Shown here: positions 20,345-29,657 of the stretch, piece after piece | Position numbering within the stretch: the first letter of the stretch is position 1 | Layout of the letters: each line of letters opens with the position of its first letter | NCBI RefSeq assembly: GCF_902459805.1 | Contig: NZ_CABPST010000011.1 | Span: 115,208-179,207 of the forward strand | Direction of reading: 5' to 3' | DNA from: Pandoraea bronchicola | Lineage (GTDB): Bacteria; Pseudomonadota; Gammaproteobacteria; Burkholderiales; Burkholderiaceae | DNA: 64,000 bases | Notes under the pieces: generated by a model | The model's database searches: none | Seen by the model: only the letters and a program-made list of their open reading frames with translations | Told to the model about the DNA's origin: nothing | Translations under genes and position numbers: made by a program

Positions 20345-20385
20345 CACAGTTTGCAACTGTGTAATAAATGCAACAAGGTTGCATT
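20345..20385. promoter_or_regulatory. Putative Zur operator region: two adjacent dyads
   Basis: Site 1 (20367-20385) is a perfect palindrome AATGCAAC-AAG-GTTGCATT, of the TGCAAC-N3-GTTGCA type I recall for beta-proteobacterial Zur sites. Site 2 (20345-20361) is CACAGTT-TGC-AACTGTG and also contains a TGCAAC half-site. Both lie 24-64 bases upstream of the first gene of the metal ABC operon. The regulator gene is not in the window. Confidence 0.6.
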
Positions 20386-21356
20386 ATCGCATGAATTGAC
20401 GCGTGGCGCCGTTGTGGCCGATCGAGCGCGCCGGAGCGCACAGAACGCCGGTGAAGCGTGCCGGGACACAACGCGTTACATATCAGCGCAGCACATTTGG
20501 GCGAACCGGCGTAACATGGATTCACGCTTGATCGACTGGCACGCTGTTCGCTTCATTCCAGAGATCGGCAATATGCAAGGCATCGATGAGACGGTGGCAT
20601 GGTGCGGTGCGGCGACCCTGAGCCAGGGCATTCGGCGAGTGGTTCGGAATGCGCCGCCGGCAGCCGTCACTGCCTAGGAGGTTCGCCCGTTCAGACAATC
20701 GGCCGTCTTCGACTTTCCGCCTGCGACACCATGCGCCCACGCGTGTTGCTCGCACGACCTTCGCGACTTCGCGCAGTCACGTTGCCTCGACAGGAAAGCA
20801 CGCCGTTACGCGCCCACGTCTTCGCATTCGTCGACGTCGTCGGGCCGCCCACTTTTTTTTCGCAAAACATGGCACGCGGTGCATCGAACGTTCGCGAGAA
20901 ATTCTGTCAAATAAATAGGATTCCTTAATTAATGCCGGAGAGATTCTAACGTTCCGGAATGCAGGCAAACCCGAGTGCGCAATGCGTGTGTGAGTGCTTG
21001 AAAAGTCGCTCGAATTTTGATGTATCGGGGCTGACGTGCGCAATGCGTAGATGACTCGGAAACCCTTGTGAAATGCGGGTTATCGACAATGCTTAGCGCT
21101 GCGGAAAATATCTAGCGACAGTTTTTTTGTTTGTGCATATGATGAGTTAACGGTTGCAATTTCCGGTGACAAGTTTAAAGTCAACCTAAACCTATTTTGA
21201 GTCGTTCATGTAAGGGAGGGGACAGTGCGAAAGGTTTCGCGACAGTCGCTCCGGCATGCAGTGAGCCAGGTCGAAACCATTGCGCAGTCATCCTTGTCTT
21301 AGGCAACAGAGCGGACATCGTTTGCGATGTTTTCCGATGAAGCGGGGGTGAGGCAT
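20386..21356 (+). other. Long intergenic region ahead of the PrkA operon
   Basis: About 970 bases with no convincing gene. The last 450 bases are clearly AT-richer than the surroundings, as expected for the yeaG regulatory region. It contains a 13-base direct repeat GTGCGCAATGCGT at 20975-20987 and 21036-21048, and a small dyad ACATCG-TTTG-CGATGT (21315-21330) just before the ribosome site of yeaG. No clear sigma-70 or sigma-54 promoter was identified. Confidence 0.6.
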
Positions 21357-23279
21357 ATGGATATTTTCAGCCACTACACGACACGTTTCGAAGCACGCAG
21401 GGAAGAGGAATACAGCATCCAGGAATATCTGGAGATCTGTAAGAAGGACTCGACGGCGTATGCGACGGCAGCCGAGCGCATGCTCAGCGCCATCGGTGAG
21501 CCTGAGCTCATCGACACGCATCACGACCCGCGGCTCTCGCGGTTGTTCTCGAACAAGATCATCAAGATCTATCCTGCCTTCCGTGAGTTCTACGGCATGG
21601 AAGACACGATCGAGCAAATCGTCTCGTTCTTCAAACATGCCGCGCAAGGGCTCGAAGAGCGCAAACAGATTCTGTACCTGCTTGGACCTCCGGGGGGCGG
21701 CAAGTCGTCGCTGGCCGAGAAGCTCAAGGCGTTGATGGAAGATGTTCCCATCTATTGCCTGAAGGGATCGCCAGTGCACGAGTCGCCTCTGGGCCTGTTC
21801 TCGTCCGAGGAAGACGGCAAAATTCTGGAAGAGGACTTTGGCATCCCGCTGCGGTATCTCAATACGATTCCGTCGCCGTGGGCCACCAAGCGTCTGAACG
21901 AGTTCAACGGTGACATCACCAAGTTCCGCGTGGTGAAGGTGCGTCCGTCGGTGCTGCAACAGATCGCGATTGCGAAGACCGAGCCGGGGGACGAGAACAA
22001 CCAGGACATTTCGTCGCTCGTCGGTAAAGTCGACATTCGCAAGCTCGAGGAATTTCCGCAGGACGATCCGGACGCCTACTCTTACTCCGGCGGTCTGTGC
22101 CTGGCCAACCGCGGCCTGCTCGAGTTCGTCGAAATGTTCAAGGCGCCGATCAAGGTGCTCCACCCGCTGCTGACCGCCACGCAGGAGGGCAACTACAAGG
22201 GTACGGAAGGGTTCGGTGCGATTCCGTTCGACGGTATCGTGCTCGCCCACTCGAACGAGGCCGAATGGCAGAGCTTCAAGGGAAATCGTAACAACGAGGC
22301 TTTCCTCGATCGTATTTATATCGTGAAGGTGCCGTACTGCCTGCGCGTGACCGACGAGGTGAAGATCTACGAGAAGCTCGTGAAGAACAGCTCGCTCGCC
22401 AACGCGCCGCGCGCGCCGAACGTGCTCAAGATGCTTGCACAGTTCGCCGTGCTCACCCGTTTGAAAGAGCCCGAAAATTCCAACATCTTCTCCAAGGTGC
22501 GTGTCTACGACGGTGAAAACCTCAAGGACATCGACCCGAAGGCGAAGTCGTATCAGGAGTACCGCGACTACGCCGGGGTGGACGAGGGGATGACGGGCAT
22601 GTCCACGCGTTTCGCCTTCAAGGTACTGTCGAAAGTCTTCAACTTCGACAACACCGAAGTGGCGGCCAATCCGGTGCATATGCTGTACGTGCTCGAGCAA
22701 CAGATCGAGCGCGAACAGTATCCCAGCGAAGTCGAGAAACGCTATCTCGCCTACATCAAGGAGTATCTGACCGCGCCGTTTGTCGAATTCATCGGCAAGG
22801 AAATTCAGACCGCGTATCTCGAGTCGTACTCGGAGTACGGCCAGAACATCTTCGACCGCTACGTGAATTTCGCGGATCTCTGGATTCAGGATCAGGAGTA
22901 TCGCGATCCGAACACCGGCGAGATTCTCGATCGCACCGCGCTCAACGATGAACTGGAGAAGGTCGAGAAGCCGGCCGGGATCACCAACCCGAAAGACTTC
23001 CGCAACGAGATCGTCAACTTCGTCCTGCGCGCACGCGCCAACAACGCGGGCAAGAATCCGCTCTGGACGAGTTACGAGAAGCTGCGAGCGGTCATCGAAA
23101 AGCGCATGTTCTCGACCACCGAGGACTTGCTGCCGGTGATCTCGTTCAACGCGAAGTCGTCCAAAGAGGATCAGGAAAAGCACGCCAACTTTGTCAACCG
23201 GATGGTGGAAAAAGGCTATACCCCGAAGCAGGTTCGTCTGCTCGTGGAATGGTACCTGCGCGTGCGCAAATCCTCGTAA
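21357..23279 (+). CDS. yeaG: PrkA-family serine protein kinase YeaG
   Basis: A 640-residue PrkA protein: an AAA-type N-terminal domain with Walker A GPPGGGKSS at residues 110-118 and a C-terminal kinase-like domain. E. coli YeaG is linked to RpoS, nitrogen starvation and stress survival. The start MDIFSHYTTRFEARREEEYS matches E. coli YeaG, so the 10 codons upstream in frame were excluded; GGTGAGG precedes the ATG. It heads yeaG-yeaH-spoVR-VOC. A long complementary open frame on the other strand is a codon-bias shadow. Confidence 0.97.
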   Translation: MDIFSHYTTRFEARREEEYSIQEYLEICKKDSTAYATAAERMLSAIGEPELIDTHHDPRLSRLFSNKIIKIYPAFREFYGMEDTIEQIVSFFKHAAQGLEERKQILYLLGPPGGGKSSLAEKLKALMEDVPIYCLKGSPVHESPLGLFSSEEDGKILEEDFGIPLRYLNTIPSPWATKRLNEFNGDITKFRVVKVRPSVLQQIAIAKTEPGDENNQDISSLVGKVDIRKLEEFPQDDPDAYSYSGGLCLANRGLLEFVEMFKAPIKVLHPLLTATQEGNYKGTEGFGAIPFDGIVLAHSNEAEWQSFKGNRNNEAFLDRIYIVKVPYCLRVTDEVKIYEKLVKNSSLANAPRAPNVLKMLAQFAVLTRLKEPENSNIFSKVRVYDGENLKDIDPKAKSYQEYRDYAGVDEGMTGMSTRFAFKVLSKVFNFDNTEVAANPVHMLYVLEQQIEREQYPSEVEKRYLAYIKEYLTAPFVEFIGKEIQTAYLESYSEYGQNIFDRYVNFADLWIQDQEYRDPNTGEILDRTALNDELEKVEKPAGITNPKDFRNEIVNFVLRARANNAGKNPLWTSYEKLRAVIEKRMFSTTEDLLPVISFNAKSSKEDQEKHANFVNRMVEKGYTPKQVRLLVEWYLRVRKSS

Positions 23280-23294
23280 CCAATCGGGGCCACT

Positions 23295-24557
23295 ATGTCA
23301 GCAATCATCGACAGACGGCAAAACGGCAAGAACAAAAGCGCCATCAACCAGCAGCGTTTCATCAAGCGCTACCGCGATCAGATTCGACGCGCGGTGGCGA
23401 AGGCGGTGGGCGGGCGCAAGATTACCGATATCGATGGCAGCGGACAGGTCTCGATCCCGGTCAAGGACATTTCGGAGCCGTTGTTCCACCACGGGCCCGG
23501 CGGGCGGCGGGAGATGGTACATCCCGGCAATCGCGAGTTCGTGGTGGGCGACAACTTCGAGCGTCCACCGTCGGGGGCTGGCGGCGGCGGAAGCCGTGCC
23601 AGCGACTCGGGAGAGGGCGAGGACGATTTCGTCTTCAACCTCTCACGCGAGGAGTTCCTGAAATTCTTCTTCGAGGATATGGCCCTGCCGGATCTCGCGA
23701 AACGACGCCTCGCGCAGATTCCCGAGTTCCGCAAGGTTCGTGCGGGCTATTCCATCGACGGCACACCGTCGAACCTCAATGTCATTCGCACGATGCGCAG
23801 CTCGCTGGGCCGCCGCATCGCGCTCACGGCCCCCTATCGCAAGCAGTTGCGCGAGCTGGAGGCCGAGTACGCGGACCTCGTCTCGCGCGAGGGCGACGCG
23901 TCGCCGCGCGCGTTGGCGCTGGCGCACGAGATCACGCATCTGCGCACGCGTGTCGAAGCGATTCCGTACATCGAGAAGCTCGATCTGCGCTACTCGAACC
24001 GGGTCATGCAGCCGCGTCCGCAGGCCCAGGCCGTCATGTTCTGTCTGATGGACGTCTCCGGCTCCATGGATCAGAGCCGCAAGGATCTCGCCAAGCGTTT
24101 CTTCATGCTGCTCTATCTGTTCTTGCGGCATAACTACGAGCGCATCGATCTGGTGCTCATCCGGCACCACACCACGGCGAAGGAGGTCAACGAAGACGAC
24201 TTCTTCTATGCGCGCGAGTCGGGCGGCACGGTGGTCTCGAGCGCGCTCAAGCTGATGACGGAGATCATTGCGGATCGCTACTCGCCGAGCGACTGGAATA
24301 TCTACGGGGCGCAGGTCTCCGATGGCGACAACTGGGACGGGGATTCGCCCATCTGCCGCGACATTCTGAATCAGACGATCATGCCAGCCGTGCAGTACTT
24401 CGCGTATGTGGAGGTAGCCAGCGCCGAGCCACAGAACCTGTGGAACGAATACCTGTCGGTCAAGCAGCAGCATCCGAATTTCGCGATGCAGCGCATCATG
24501 GAAGCTGCCGAGATCTATCCGGTGCTGCACGACCTGTTCAAGAAGAAAGCGGCCTGA
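23295..24557 (+). CDS. yeaH: DUF444 / YeaH-YhbH family protein
   Basis: A 420-residue protein of the DUF444 family, which almost always accompanies PrkA. The N-terminus IIDRRQNGKNKSAINQQRF is typical. A glycine-rich linker lies at about residues 95-105. A von Willebrand A-like domain begins around residue 250 with the MIDAS-type MDVSGSMDQS. Molecular function is unsettled; in Bacillus YhbH belongs to the sporulation programme. It follows yeaG by 15 bases and precedes spoVR by 47. Confidence 0.95.
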   Translation: MSAIIDRRQNGKNKSAINQQRFIKRYRDQIRRAVAKAVGGRKITDIDGSGQVSIPVKDISEPLFHHGPGGRREMVHPGNREFVVGDNFERPPSGAGGGGSRASDSGEGEDDFVFNLSREEFLKFFFEDMALPDLAKRRLAQIPEFRKVRAGYSIDGTPSNLNVIRTMRSSLGRRIALTAPYRKQLRELEAEYADLVSREGDASPRALALAHEITHLRTRVEAIPYIEKLDLRYSNRVMQPRPQAQAVMFCLMDVSGSMDQSRKDLAKRFFMLLYLFLRHNYERIDLVLIRHHTTAKEVNEDDFFYARESGGTVVSSALKLMTEIIADRYSPSDWNIYGAQVSDGDNWDGDSPICRDILNQTIMPAVQYFAYVEVASAEPQNLWNEYLSVKQQHPNFAMQRIMEAAEIYPVLHDLFKKKAA

Positions 24558-24604
24558 AAACGGTCTCGCGTCGATACCCCCAATGAGGGCAACGAGGGCG
24601 CATC

Positions 24605-26149
24605 ATGGCGTATATATCCACCGGATCGGAATGGACGTTTGAGCTGATTCAACGTTACGAGCACGAAATCGCGCGTATCGCGGCGGACTTCAAGCTCGAC
24701 ACGTATCCGAATCAGATCGAGATCATCACCGCCGAGCAGATGCTCGACGCTTACGCGACCGTGGGCCTGCCCATCGGCTATCACCACTGGTCGTACGGCA
24801 AGCACTTCCTGTCTTCCGAGCGCGGGTACAAACGCGGTCAGATGGGGCTCGCGTACGAGATCGTCATCAATTCGAACCCCTGCATCGCGTATCTGATGGA
24901 GGAGAACAGCATGACCATGCAGGCGCTGACCATCGCGCATGCCAGCTACGGTCACAACTCGTTCTTCAAGGGCAATTACCTTTTCCGCACGTGGACGAGC
25001 GCCGACGCCATCGTCGACTATCTGCTGTTCGCGCGCAATTACATCACCGAGTGCGAGCAGCGCTACGGCGAACAGTCGGTCGAGTTGCTGCTCGACTCCT
25101 GCCACGCCCTCATGAACTACGGCGTGGATCGCTACAAGCGGCCGAAGCGGCTCTCGCTCGCGCAGGAGCAGGCGCGTCAGAAAGAGCGCGAGAACTATCT
25201 GCAATTGCAGATCAACGATCTGTGGCGCACGTTGCCGCATCACGCCTTGCACGACGATGACGAGGACGACGGACTCGACCCCACCGAATCCGACGATCCG
25301 CGGTTCCCGGGCGAGCCGCAGGAGAACCTGCTGTACTTCTTCGAGAAGAACGCGCCCAAGCTGGCCCCGTGGCAGCGTGAGATCGTGCGCATTGTGCGCA
25401 AGCTCGCGCAGTACTTCTATCCGCAGCGCCAGACCAAGGTAATGAACGAGGGCTGGGCGACGTTCTGGCACTACACGATCCTCCAGCAGCTCTACAAGGA
25501 GAAGCTCGTCAACGACGCGTTCATGATGGAGTTCCTGCACGCGCATACGAACGTGGTGTATCAGCCGTCGTTCGACAGTCCGTACTACAGCGGCCTGAAT
25601 CCGTATGCGCTGGGTTTTGCGATGTTCCAGGACATTCGCCGCATGTGCGAGGACCCGACGGAGGAAGATCGCCAGTGGGCGCCCGACATCGCGGGCACGA
25701 ACTGGCTGACGACGCTCGACTTCGCCATGCGCAACTTCAAGGACGAGAGCTTCATCCAGCAGTTCCTGTCGCCGAAGGTCATTCGCGATCTGAAGCTGTT
25801 CTCGGTGCTCGACGACGACCGCGACAGCCGTCTGCGCGTGACCGCCATCCACAACGACACCGGCTATCGTGAAATCCGCGAGATGCTCGCGCAGCAATAC
25901 AACCTCAGCCAGCTCGAGCCGAACATTCAGGTCTCGCACGTGGATCTGCATGGCGATCGCTCGCTCACGCTGCGGCATGTGCAAAGCGATCGCAAGCCGC
26001 TGGATGAAGGCTTCGAGGAGGTGCTCAAGCACGTGGCGCGTCTCTGGGGGTTCACGGTGCGGCTCGAGACGGTGTTCGAGGATGGCCGCAGCGAGATGAC
26101 GCATGAGACCAAAGTCGAGAAGCGGCGGCGCTACGCATTGAGCGCGTGA
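24605..26149 (+). CDS. ycgB: SpoVR family protein YcgB
   Basis: A 514-residue SpoVR-like protein, the third partner of PrkA and DUF444. Conserved stretches are the YPNQIEIITAEQMLDAY start region, IAHASYGHNSFFKGNYLF, and MNEGWATFWHYTILQQLY with its histidines and glutamates. In E. coli YcgB is RpoS-dependent; in Bacillus SpoVR affects spore cortex. An acidic DDDEDDGLDPTESDD insert near residue 220 is probably a disordered loop. The stop overlaps the next gene (TGATG). Confidence 0.96.
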   Translation: MAYISTGSEWTFELIQRYEHEIARIAADFKLDTYPNQIEIITAEQMLDAYATVGLPIGYHHWSYGKHFLSSERGYKRGQMGLAYEIVINSNPCIAYLMEENSMTMQALTIAHASYGHNSFFKGNYLFRTWTSADAIVDYLLFARNYITECEQRYGEQSVELLLDSCHALMNYGVDRYKRPKRLSLAQEQARQKERENYLQLQINDLWRTLPHHALHDDDEDDGLDPTESDDPRFPGEPQENLLYFFEKNAPKLAPWQREIVRIVRKLAQYFYPQRQTKVMNEGWATFWHYTILQQLYKEKLVNDAFMMEFLHAHTNVVYQPSFDSPYYSGLNPYALGFAMFQDIRRMCEDPTEEDRQWAPDIAGTNWLTTLDFAMRNFKDESFIQQFLSPKVIRDLKLFSVLDDDRDSRLRVTAIHNDTGYREIREMLAQQYNLSQLEPNIQVSHVDLHGDRSLTLRHVQSDRKPLDEGFEEVLKHVARLWGFTVRLETVFEDGRSEMTHETKVEKRRRYALSA

Positions 26150-26568
26150 TGAAGATTCCGTTCGTCGCGCTCGATCACGTCGTGCTGCGCACCAATGACA
26201 TTGCCCGGCTTCAGCATTTCTACATCGATATTCTGGGCTGCACGCTGGAGAAGGTGCAGGCCGATATCGGGCTGGTGCAGTTGCGTGCGGGCGATGCGTT
26301 GATCGATCTGGTCGACGTCGCCGGCACGATCGGACGGCAGGGCGGTGAAGCGCCCGGTCCGGAAGGTCACAATCTCGATCACTTCTGTCTGCGCGTCGAA
26401 CCGTTTGACGATGTGGCTATCCGTCAGGGACTGGCCGCGCATGGCGTGACACTGGGTGAAGCAGTGCAACGCTATGGCGCGCATGGCGAGGGGCCGTCGT
26501 GCTATCTCGTCGATCCGGACGGCAATACCGTCGAACTGAAGGGGCCGCCGTCCCGCGCTCAGGGCTGA
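26149..26568 (+). CDS. VOC-superfamily (glyoxalase-like) protein
   Basis: A 139-residue vicinal-oxygen-chelate protein. Metal-ligand positions are visible in LDHVVLRT, LDHFCLRVE and NTVELKG, and the closing YLVDPDGNTVELKGPP is typical. Members include lyases, dioxygenases and resistance proteins, and the substrate cannot be predicted. ATG at 26149 overlaps the SpoVR stop (TGATG), so it is translated with the stress trio. A GTG one codon earlier is an alternative start. Convergent with the diguanylate cyclase gene. Confidence 0.85.
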   Translation: MKIPFVALDHVVLRTNDIARLQHFYIDILGCTLEKVQADIGLVQLRAGDALIDLVDVAGTIGRQGGEAPGPEGHNLDHFCLRVEPFDDVAIRQGLAAHGVTLGEAVQRYGAHGEGPSCYLVDPDGNTVELKGPPSRAQG

Positions 26569-26645
26569 CGCAGCTTACGCACTCAGGCAATCCGCCACTT
26601 CTGCACTTCTGGACTTCTGGACTTTACGCGCCGGACCGTGCGGGC

Positions 26646-28013
26646 TCACGCTGCCATCTGTCCCAACACACTTTGGTCGCGTCCCTTGTGCTTGGCCTGA
26701 TAGAGCGCCTTGTCTGCGCGCTCGAGCATTGCACTGATGACGAGCGGTTCGCCCGGTTGCCATGACGCGATGCCGACGCTGATGGTGATGGCCTCGCCTT
26801 CGTCTCGCGCCCTCTGCGGAAGCAGCTCCGTGCTGGCACGCTTGACCGACTCGCGAATCCGATCCGCCACCCGAAGCGCAGCATGCTGATCGATCTCCGG
26901 CAGCACCACGGCGAATTCCTCCCCGCCCAGACGCACTGCGAAATCGCTCGGCAGACGAATGCAATGCTGAATCGTGTTGGCCATGCGCTGGAGCACGGCG
27001 TCGCCAAACGGATGACCGTAGCGGTCATTCACCTGCTTGAAGAAGTCGATGTCGATCAGCAGTACCGATAACGGTATCGCACGCTGCTGAACACGCTCGG
27101 CGACAAGACGAATGCGATTGTCGAAGTAGCGCCGGTTGTAGATGTGCGTGAGCGGATCGATGAAGACCTTCTCGACCAGATCCGTGTTCGTGAGTGCGAG
27201 CGACTGATACTGCCGCGTGATTTCCCAGACGAGTGCGAGCGTTGCGACACCCGGCGAGGCCAATGCCAGAAGACGCGCGGCATACCACTGGTAGGAGGCT
27301 TCGCTCGGCGCAGTCAGCGACAGCAACAACTGGCAAAGCGAGATGGTGACGACCACCCACACGAGCAGGAACAGCTTGTGCGACAGTCGCGTGACGGCCG
27401 CGATACGCCACCACAATGCGATGTAGCCGACGAAAAGCGCGCCGAGCGCGAGCGTCTCGATGTCCAGGCTGCCCGTCAGATGCGGCGTGACGAGTGTGCG
27501 TCCGGCGCCGACCACCGAGAGCGATACCGTTATCCAGACGACGAGCACGACGGCGCCGTAGCGGGCCGCTTCCGAATAGCCGGGGCGCGTGTGAGGATGG
27601 GTCCGTGTGAGCGAATAACTGCGCACGCTCAGCATCACGTACACGGCGAAGCTGGCTTCTGCGACAAGCCAGAGCCAGAACGGCGCGCGCGTGACGTTGG
27701 CGGAGATGCCGGCGAGCTGATTGGCGAGCAACACGCCTTCGGTGAACATGAAGAGTCCGCGCAGCAGGAACGCGCATCCGAATTGCGCGAAGTAGCGTTT
27801 GCCGTTGTAGAGATACTGAACGCCAAGCAGGCAGGCCGTCGACAGATTGAGAATGCCGCCGGCGGACACGAGGAAGAACGTCAGCAGCGGATTCACCGCG
27901 CCTTCGAGTGCGCGAGCGAGAAACCCCGCGAGGGTGAGCGTGGCACACGCCGCCAAGATCGTGGTCGCGGCAACGCGATTGCCTTGTTCGGTACGGCTGA
28001 TGGTACTTTTCAT
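26646..28013 (-). CDS. Membrane-anchored diguanylate cyclase (GGEEF)
   Basis: A 455-residue protein: about 250 residues of N-terminal membrane helices forming a MASE-type sensor, then a GGDEF domain (DPLTHIYNRRYFDNRI to the C-terminus) with an intact active site RLGGEEF. It should make c-di-GMP. The four residues at the I-site position are LPSD instead of RxxD, so feedback inhibition by c-di-GMP is probably missing. It is monocistronic and convergent with the VOC gene. Its promoter should lie in the 28014-28200 region. Confidence 0.93.
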   Translation of the reverse strand: MKSTISRTEQGNRVAATTILAACATLTLAGFLARALEGAVNPLLTFFLVSAGGILNLSTACLLGVQYLYNGKRYFAQFGCAFLLRGLFMFTEGVLLANQLAGISANVTRAPFWLWLVAEASFAVYVMLSVRSYSLTRTHPHTRPGYSEAARYGAVVLVVWITVSLSVVGAGRTLVTPHLTGSLDIETLALGALFVGYIALWWRIAAVTRLSHKLFLLVWVVVTISLCQLLLSLTAPSEASYQWYAARLLALASPGVATLALVWEITRQYQSLALTNTDLVEKVFIDPLTHIYNRRYFDNRIRLVAERVQQRAIPLSVLLIDIDFFKQVNDRYGHPFGDAVLQRMANTIQHCIRLPSDFAVRLGGEEFAVVLPEIDQHAALRVADRIRESVKRASTELLPQRARDEGEAITISVGIASWQPGEPLVISAMLERADKALYQAKHKGRDQSVLGQMAA

Positions 28014-28902
28014 AGTTGTTATTCGCCGATCAACGACCTCGTGCCTCGCGCACGATTGCCTTTTACCTTTTCAACCATTCGCGCCGCGCGACTGGCCGCA
28101 AGGTCGTCGCCTCGCGTTACCGTCCCGCTTCCCCGATTTTGCGCTAAATGATTGAAAACTAAGATAAACCTCGGAGAATACACGAGTTTCCCTGGGTTGG
28201 CATCCGTTTCGAACGGTGTCCTCTAATTTCCCGTTCGACCCTTGGAAGCATGCGGATTTCAGGCGATTTCTGCACCGCTTTCGGACGTTCGAAAGCCCCT
28301 CGCCGCCTCGCAGGAAAAGAATTCCTTGCGGCACATTGATCCGCTCTGCGAAACATCGAAATATTGAATTTCGGGACGCTGACCGCGACACACGGGCAAG
28401 GCCAGTGATGGCGGGGGATTGCCGCGCACGCAATTGATTCGTTGTCCGATTTATATGGAAAATGAGCGATGTAATATCGTGTCAATGCATGGGATTCTTC
28501 ACGATACGCCGGCTACGGGTTGGCATCGACGCACTATCTGTACTAGAATAAAAAAAGCCAATCGCTGCGATTGGTCCATAGAAACAGAAGCAAAAGCGTT
28601 GCCGGTGTTCCTCGTTGCGCCGGCGATCAGTTCCATCACGCAATGAGTTTGTGCAGTAAAACATTCGCGCGCTTTCAATGAGCGTGCACCGAGAGGCCCA
28701 GGCGCCCACGGCGTCGAAAGCTCGTCTCTCATGTCGCAATCCGCGACGCCTGGTTCGTCACCGTTGTCTTCCACAGACCTTCGGAGCGAACACTTCACAA
28801 TTCGCAAGGCAGCTAACAGTTGTCATGCTTGTTTGACCGCGTTGTCACGCGGGGCGATTGCTATTGCCTCGCGCCAGCGCTGCCAACCCATTCAAAGGGA
28901 GC
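28014..28902. other. Intergenic region with an orphan minus-strand terminator
   Basis: About 890 bases between the divergent diguanylate cyclase and osmoprotectant genes. Open frames here lack protein-like composition. 28140-28480 is relatively AT-rich. The only clear signal is the intrinsic terminator at 28551-28574, which reads leftward although no leftward gene lies upstream of it. Promoters for both flanking genes must be here, but none is obvious by eye. Confidence 0.6.
28551..28574 (-). terminator. Intrinsic terminator without an assigned gene
   Basis: Minus-strand reading gives CCAATCGC-A-GCGATTGG with more pairing possible outside, then CTTTTTT. The perfect 8-bp stem followed by six T residues is a strong Rho-independent signature. 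No protein gene ends just upstream on that strand, which suggests a small RNA transcribed from about 28.6-28.8 kb. Confidence 0.65.
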
Positions 28903-29637
28903 ATGAACGTGGCGAAGCAGTATCGCATTCTCTATTTGGCCGGTTTCGGATTGCTCGGCGTGGCCGCCGCAGTCACCGGCCTGGTGTATTGGCTGGGCGT
29001 CGATGCGTTCGTCAAATACCGGGGCGACCTGGTGTACTACACCCAGCAGCACCTCAAGCTCGTGGCGATATCGATGACGATGGCCATTGCCGTTGGCGTG
29101 CCCGCAGGCGTGCTGATCTCACGGCCCAAGTTCGAGAAACATGCCGAGCGCGCCGTGCAGCTTTTCAATATCGGAAATACGCTGCCGTCGCTGGCCGTAC
29201 TGGCGTTGTCGATGGCCGTGCTCGGTATCGGCGACCGGCCCGCCATTCTGGCGCTGTGGCTCGCGTCGCTGTTGCCTATCGTGCGCAACGCCTACGAAGG
29301 CTTGCGGCAGGTGCCGCCCGCGTTGCGGGAGTCGGCACGAGGCATGGGCATGACGCCCGCACAAGTGCTGTTCCGTGTGGATCTGCCCAATGCCATGCCG
29401 GTCATCGTCGGCGGCATTCGCACCTCGCTCGCGATCAACGTCGGCACTGCGCCGCTCGCATTCCTGATCGGCGCGGACAGTCTGGGGCAACTGATCTTCC
29501 CGGGCATCTATCTGAACGACCCGACGAAGCTGCTCCTCGGCGCTGCCGGGACGGCGCTGTTGGCGCTCGTACTGGACGGCATCGTCGCCTTCGCGAGCGG
29601 GCTCTGGTTCGCACGTCACGGCGCTCCCGCGCGCTAA
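28903..29637 (+). CDS. Osmoprotectant/quaternary amine ABC transporter permease 1
   Basis: A 244-residue OpuCB/YehW-type permease with about six helices and the cytosolic coupling segment around GMGMTPAQVLFRVDLPNAMPVIVGGIRT. The ATG at 28903 follows AAAGGGAG; three upstream ATG/GTG-like starts were not used because homology begins here. It opens a four-gene operon permease-binding protein-permease-ATPase for glycine betaine, carnitine or choline-like solutes. Confidence 0.93.
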   Translation: MNVAKQYRILYLAGFGLLGVAAAVTGLVYWLGVDAFVKYRGDLVYYTQQHLKLVAISMTMAIAVGVPAGVLISRPKFEKHAERAVQLFNIGNTLPSLAVLALSMAVLGIGDRPAILALWLASLLPIVRNAYEGLRQVPPALRESARGMGMTPAQVLFRVDLPNAMPVIVGGIRTSLAINVGTAPLAFLIGADSLGQLIFPGIYLNDPTKLLLGAAGTALLALVLDGIVAFASGLWFARHGAPAR

Positions 29638-29657
29638 GACAAAGGAGACTCACACGT

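Noticed and set aside
20869-20884. Sigma-54-like TGGCACG element upstream of yeaG
   Set aside because: The GC of the -12 part is two bases too close to the GG of the -24 part, so the spacing required for sigma-54 is not met.
21288-23183. Long minus-strand open frame (631 codons) opposite yeaG
   Set aside because: It is the complementary frame of a high-GC gene; composition is not protein-like and yeaG matches a known family end to end.
28071-28433. Open frame in the diguanylate cyclase-osmoprotectant gap
   Set aside because: Arg/Ser-rich, no ribosome site and no recognisable features.
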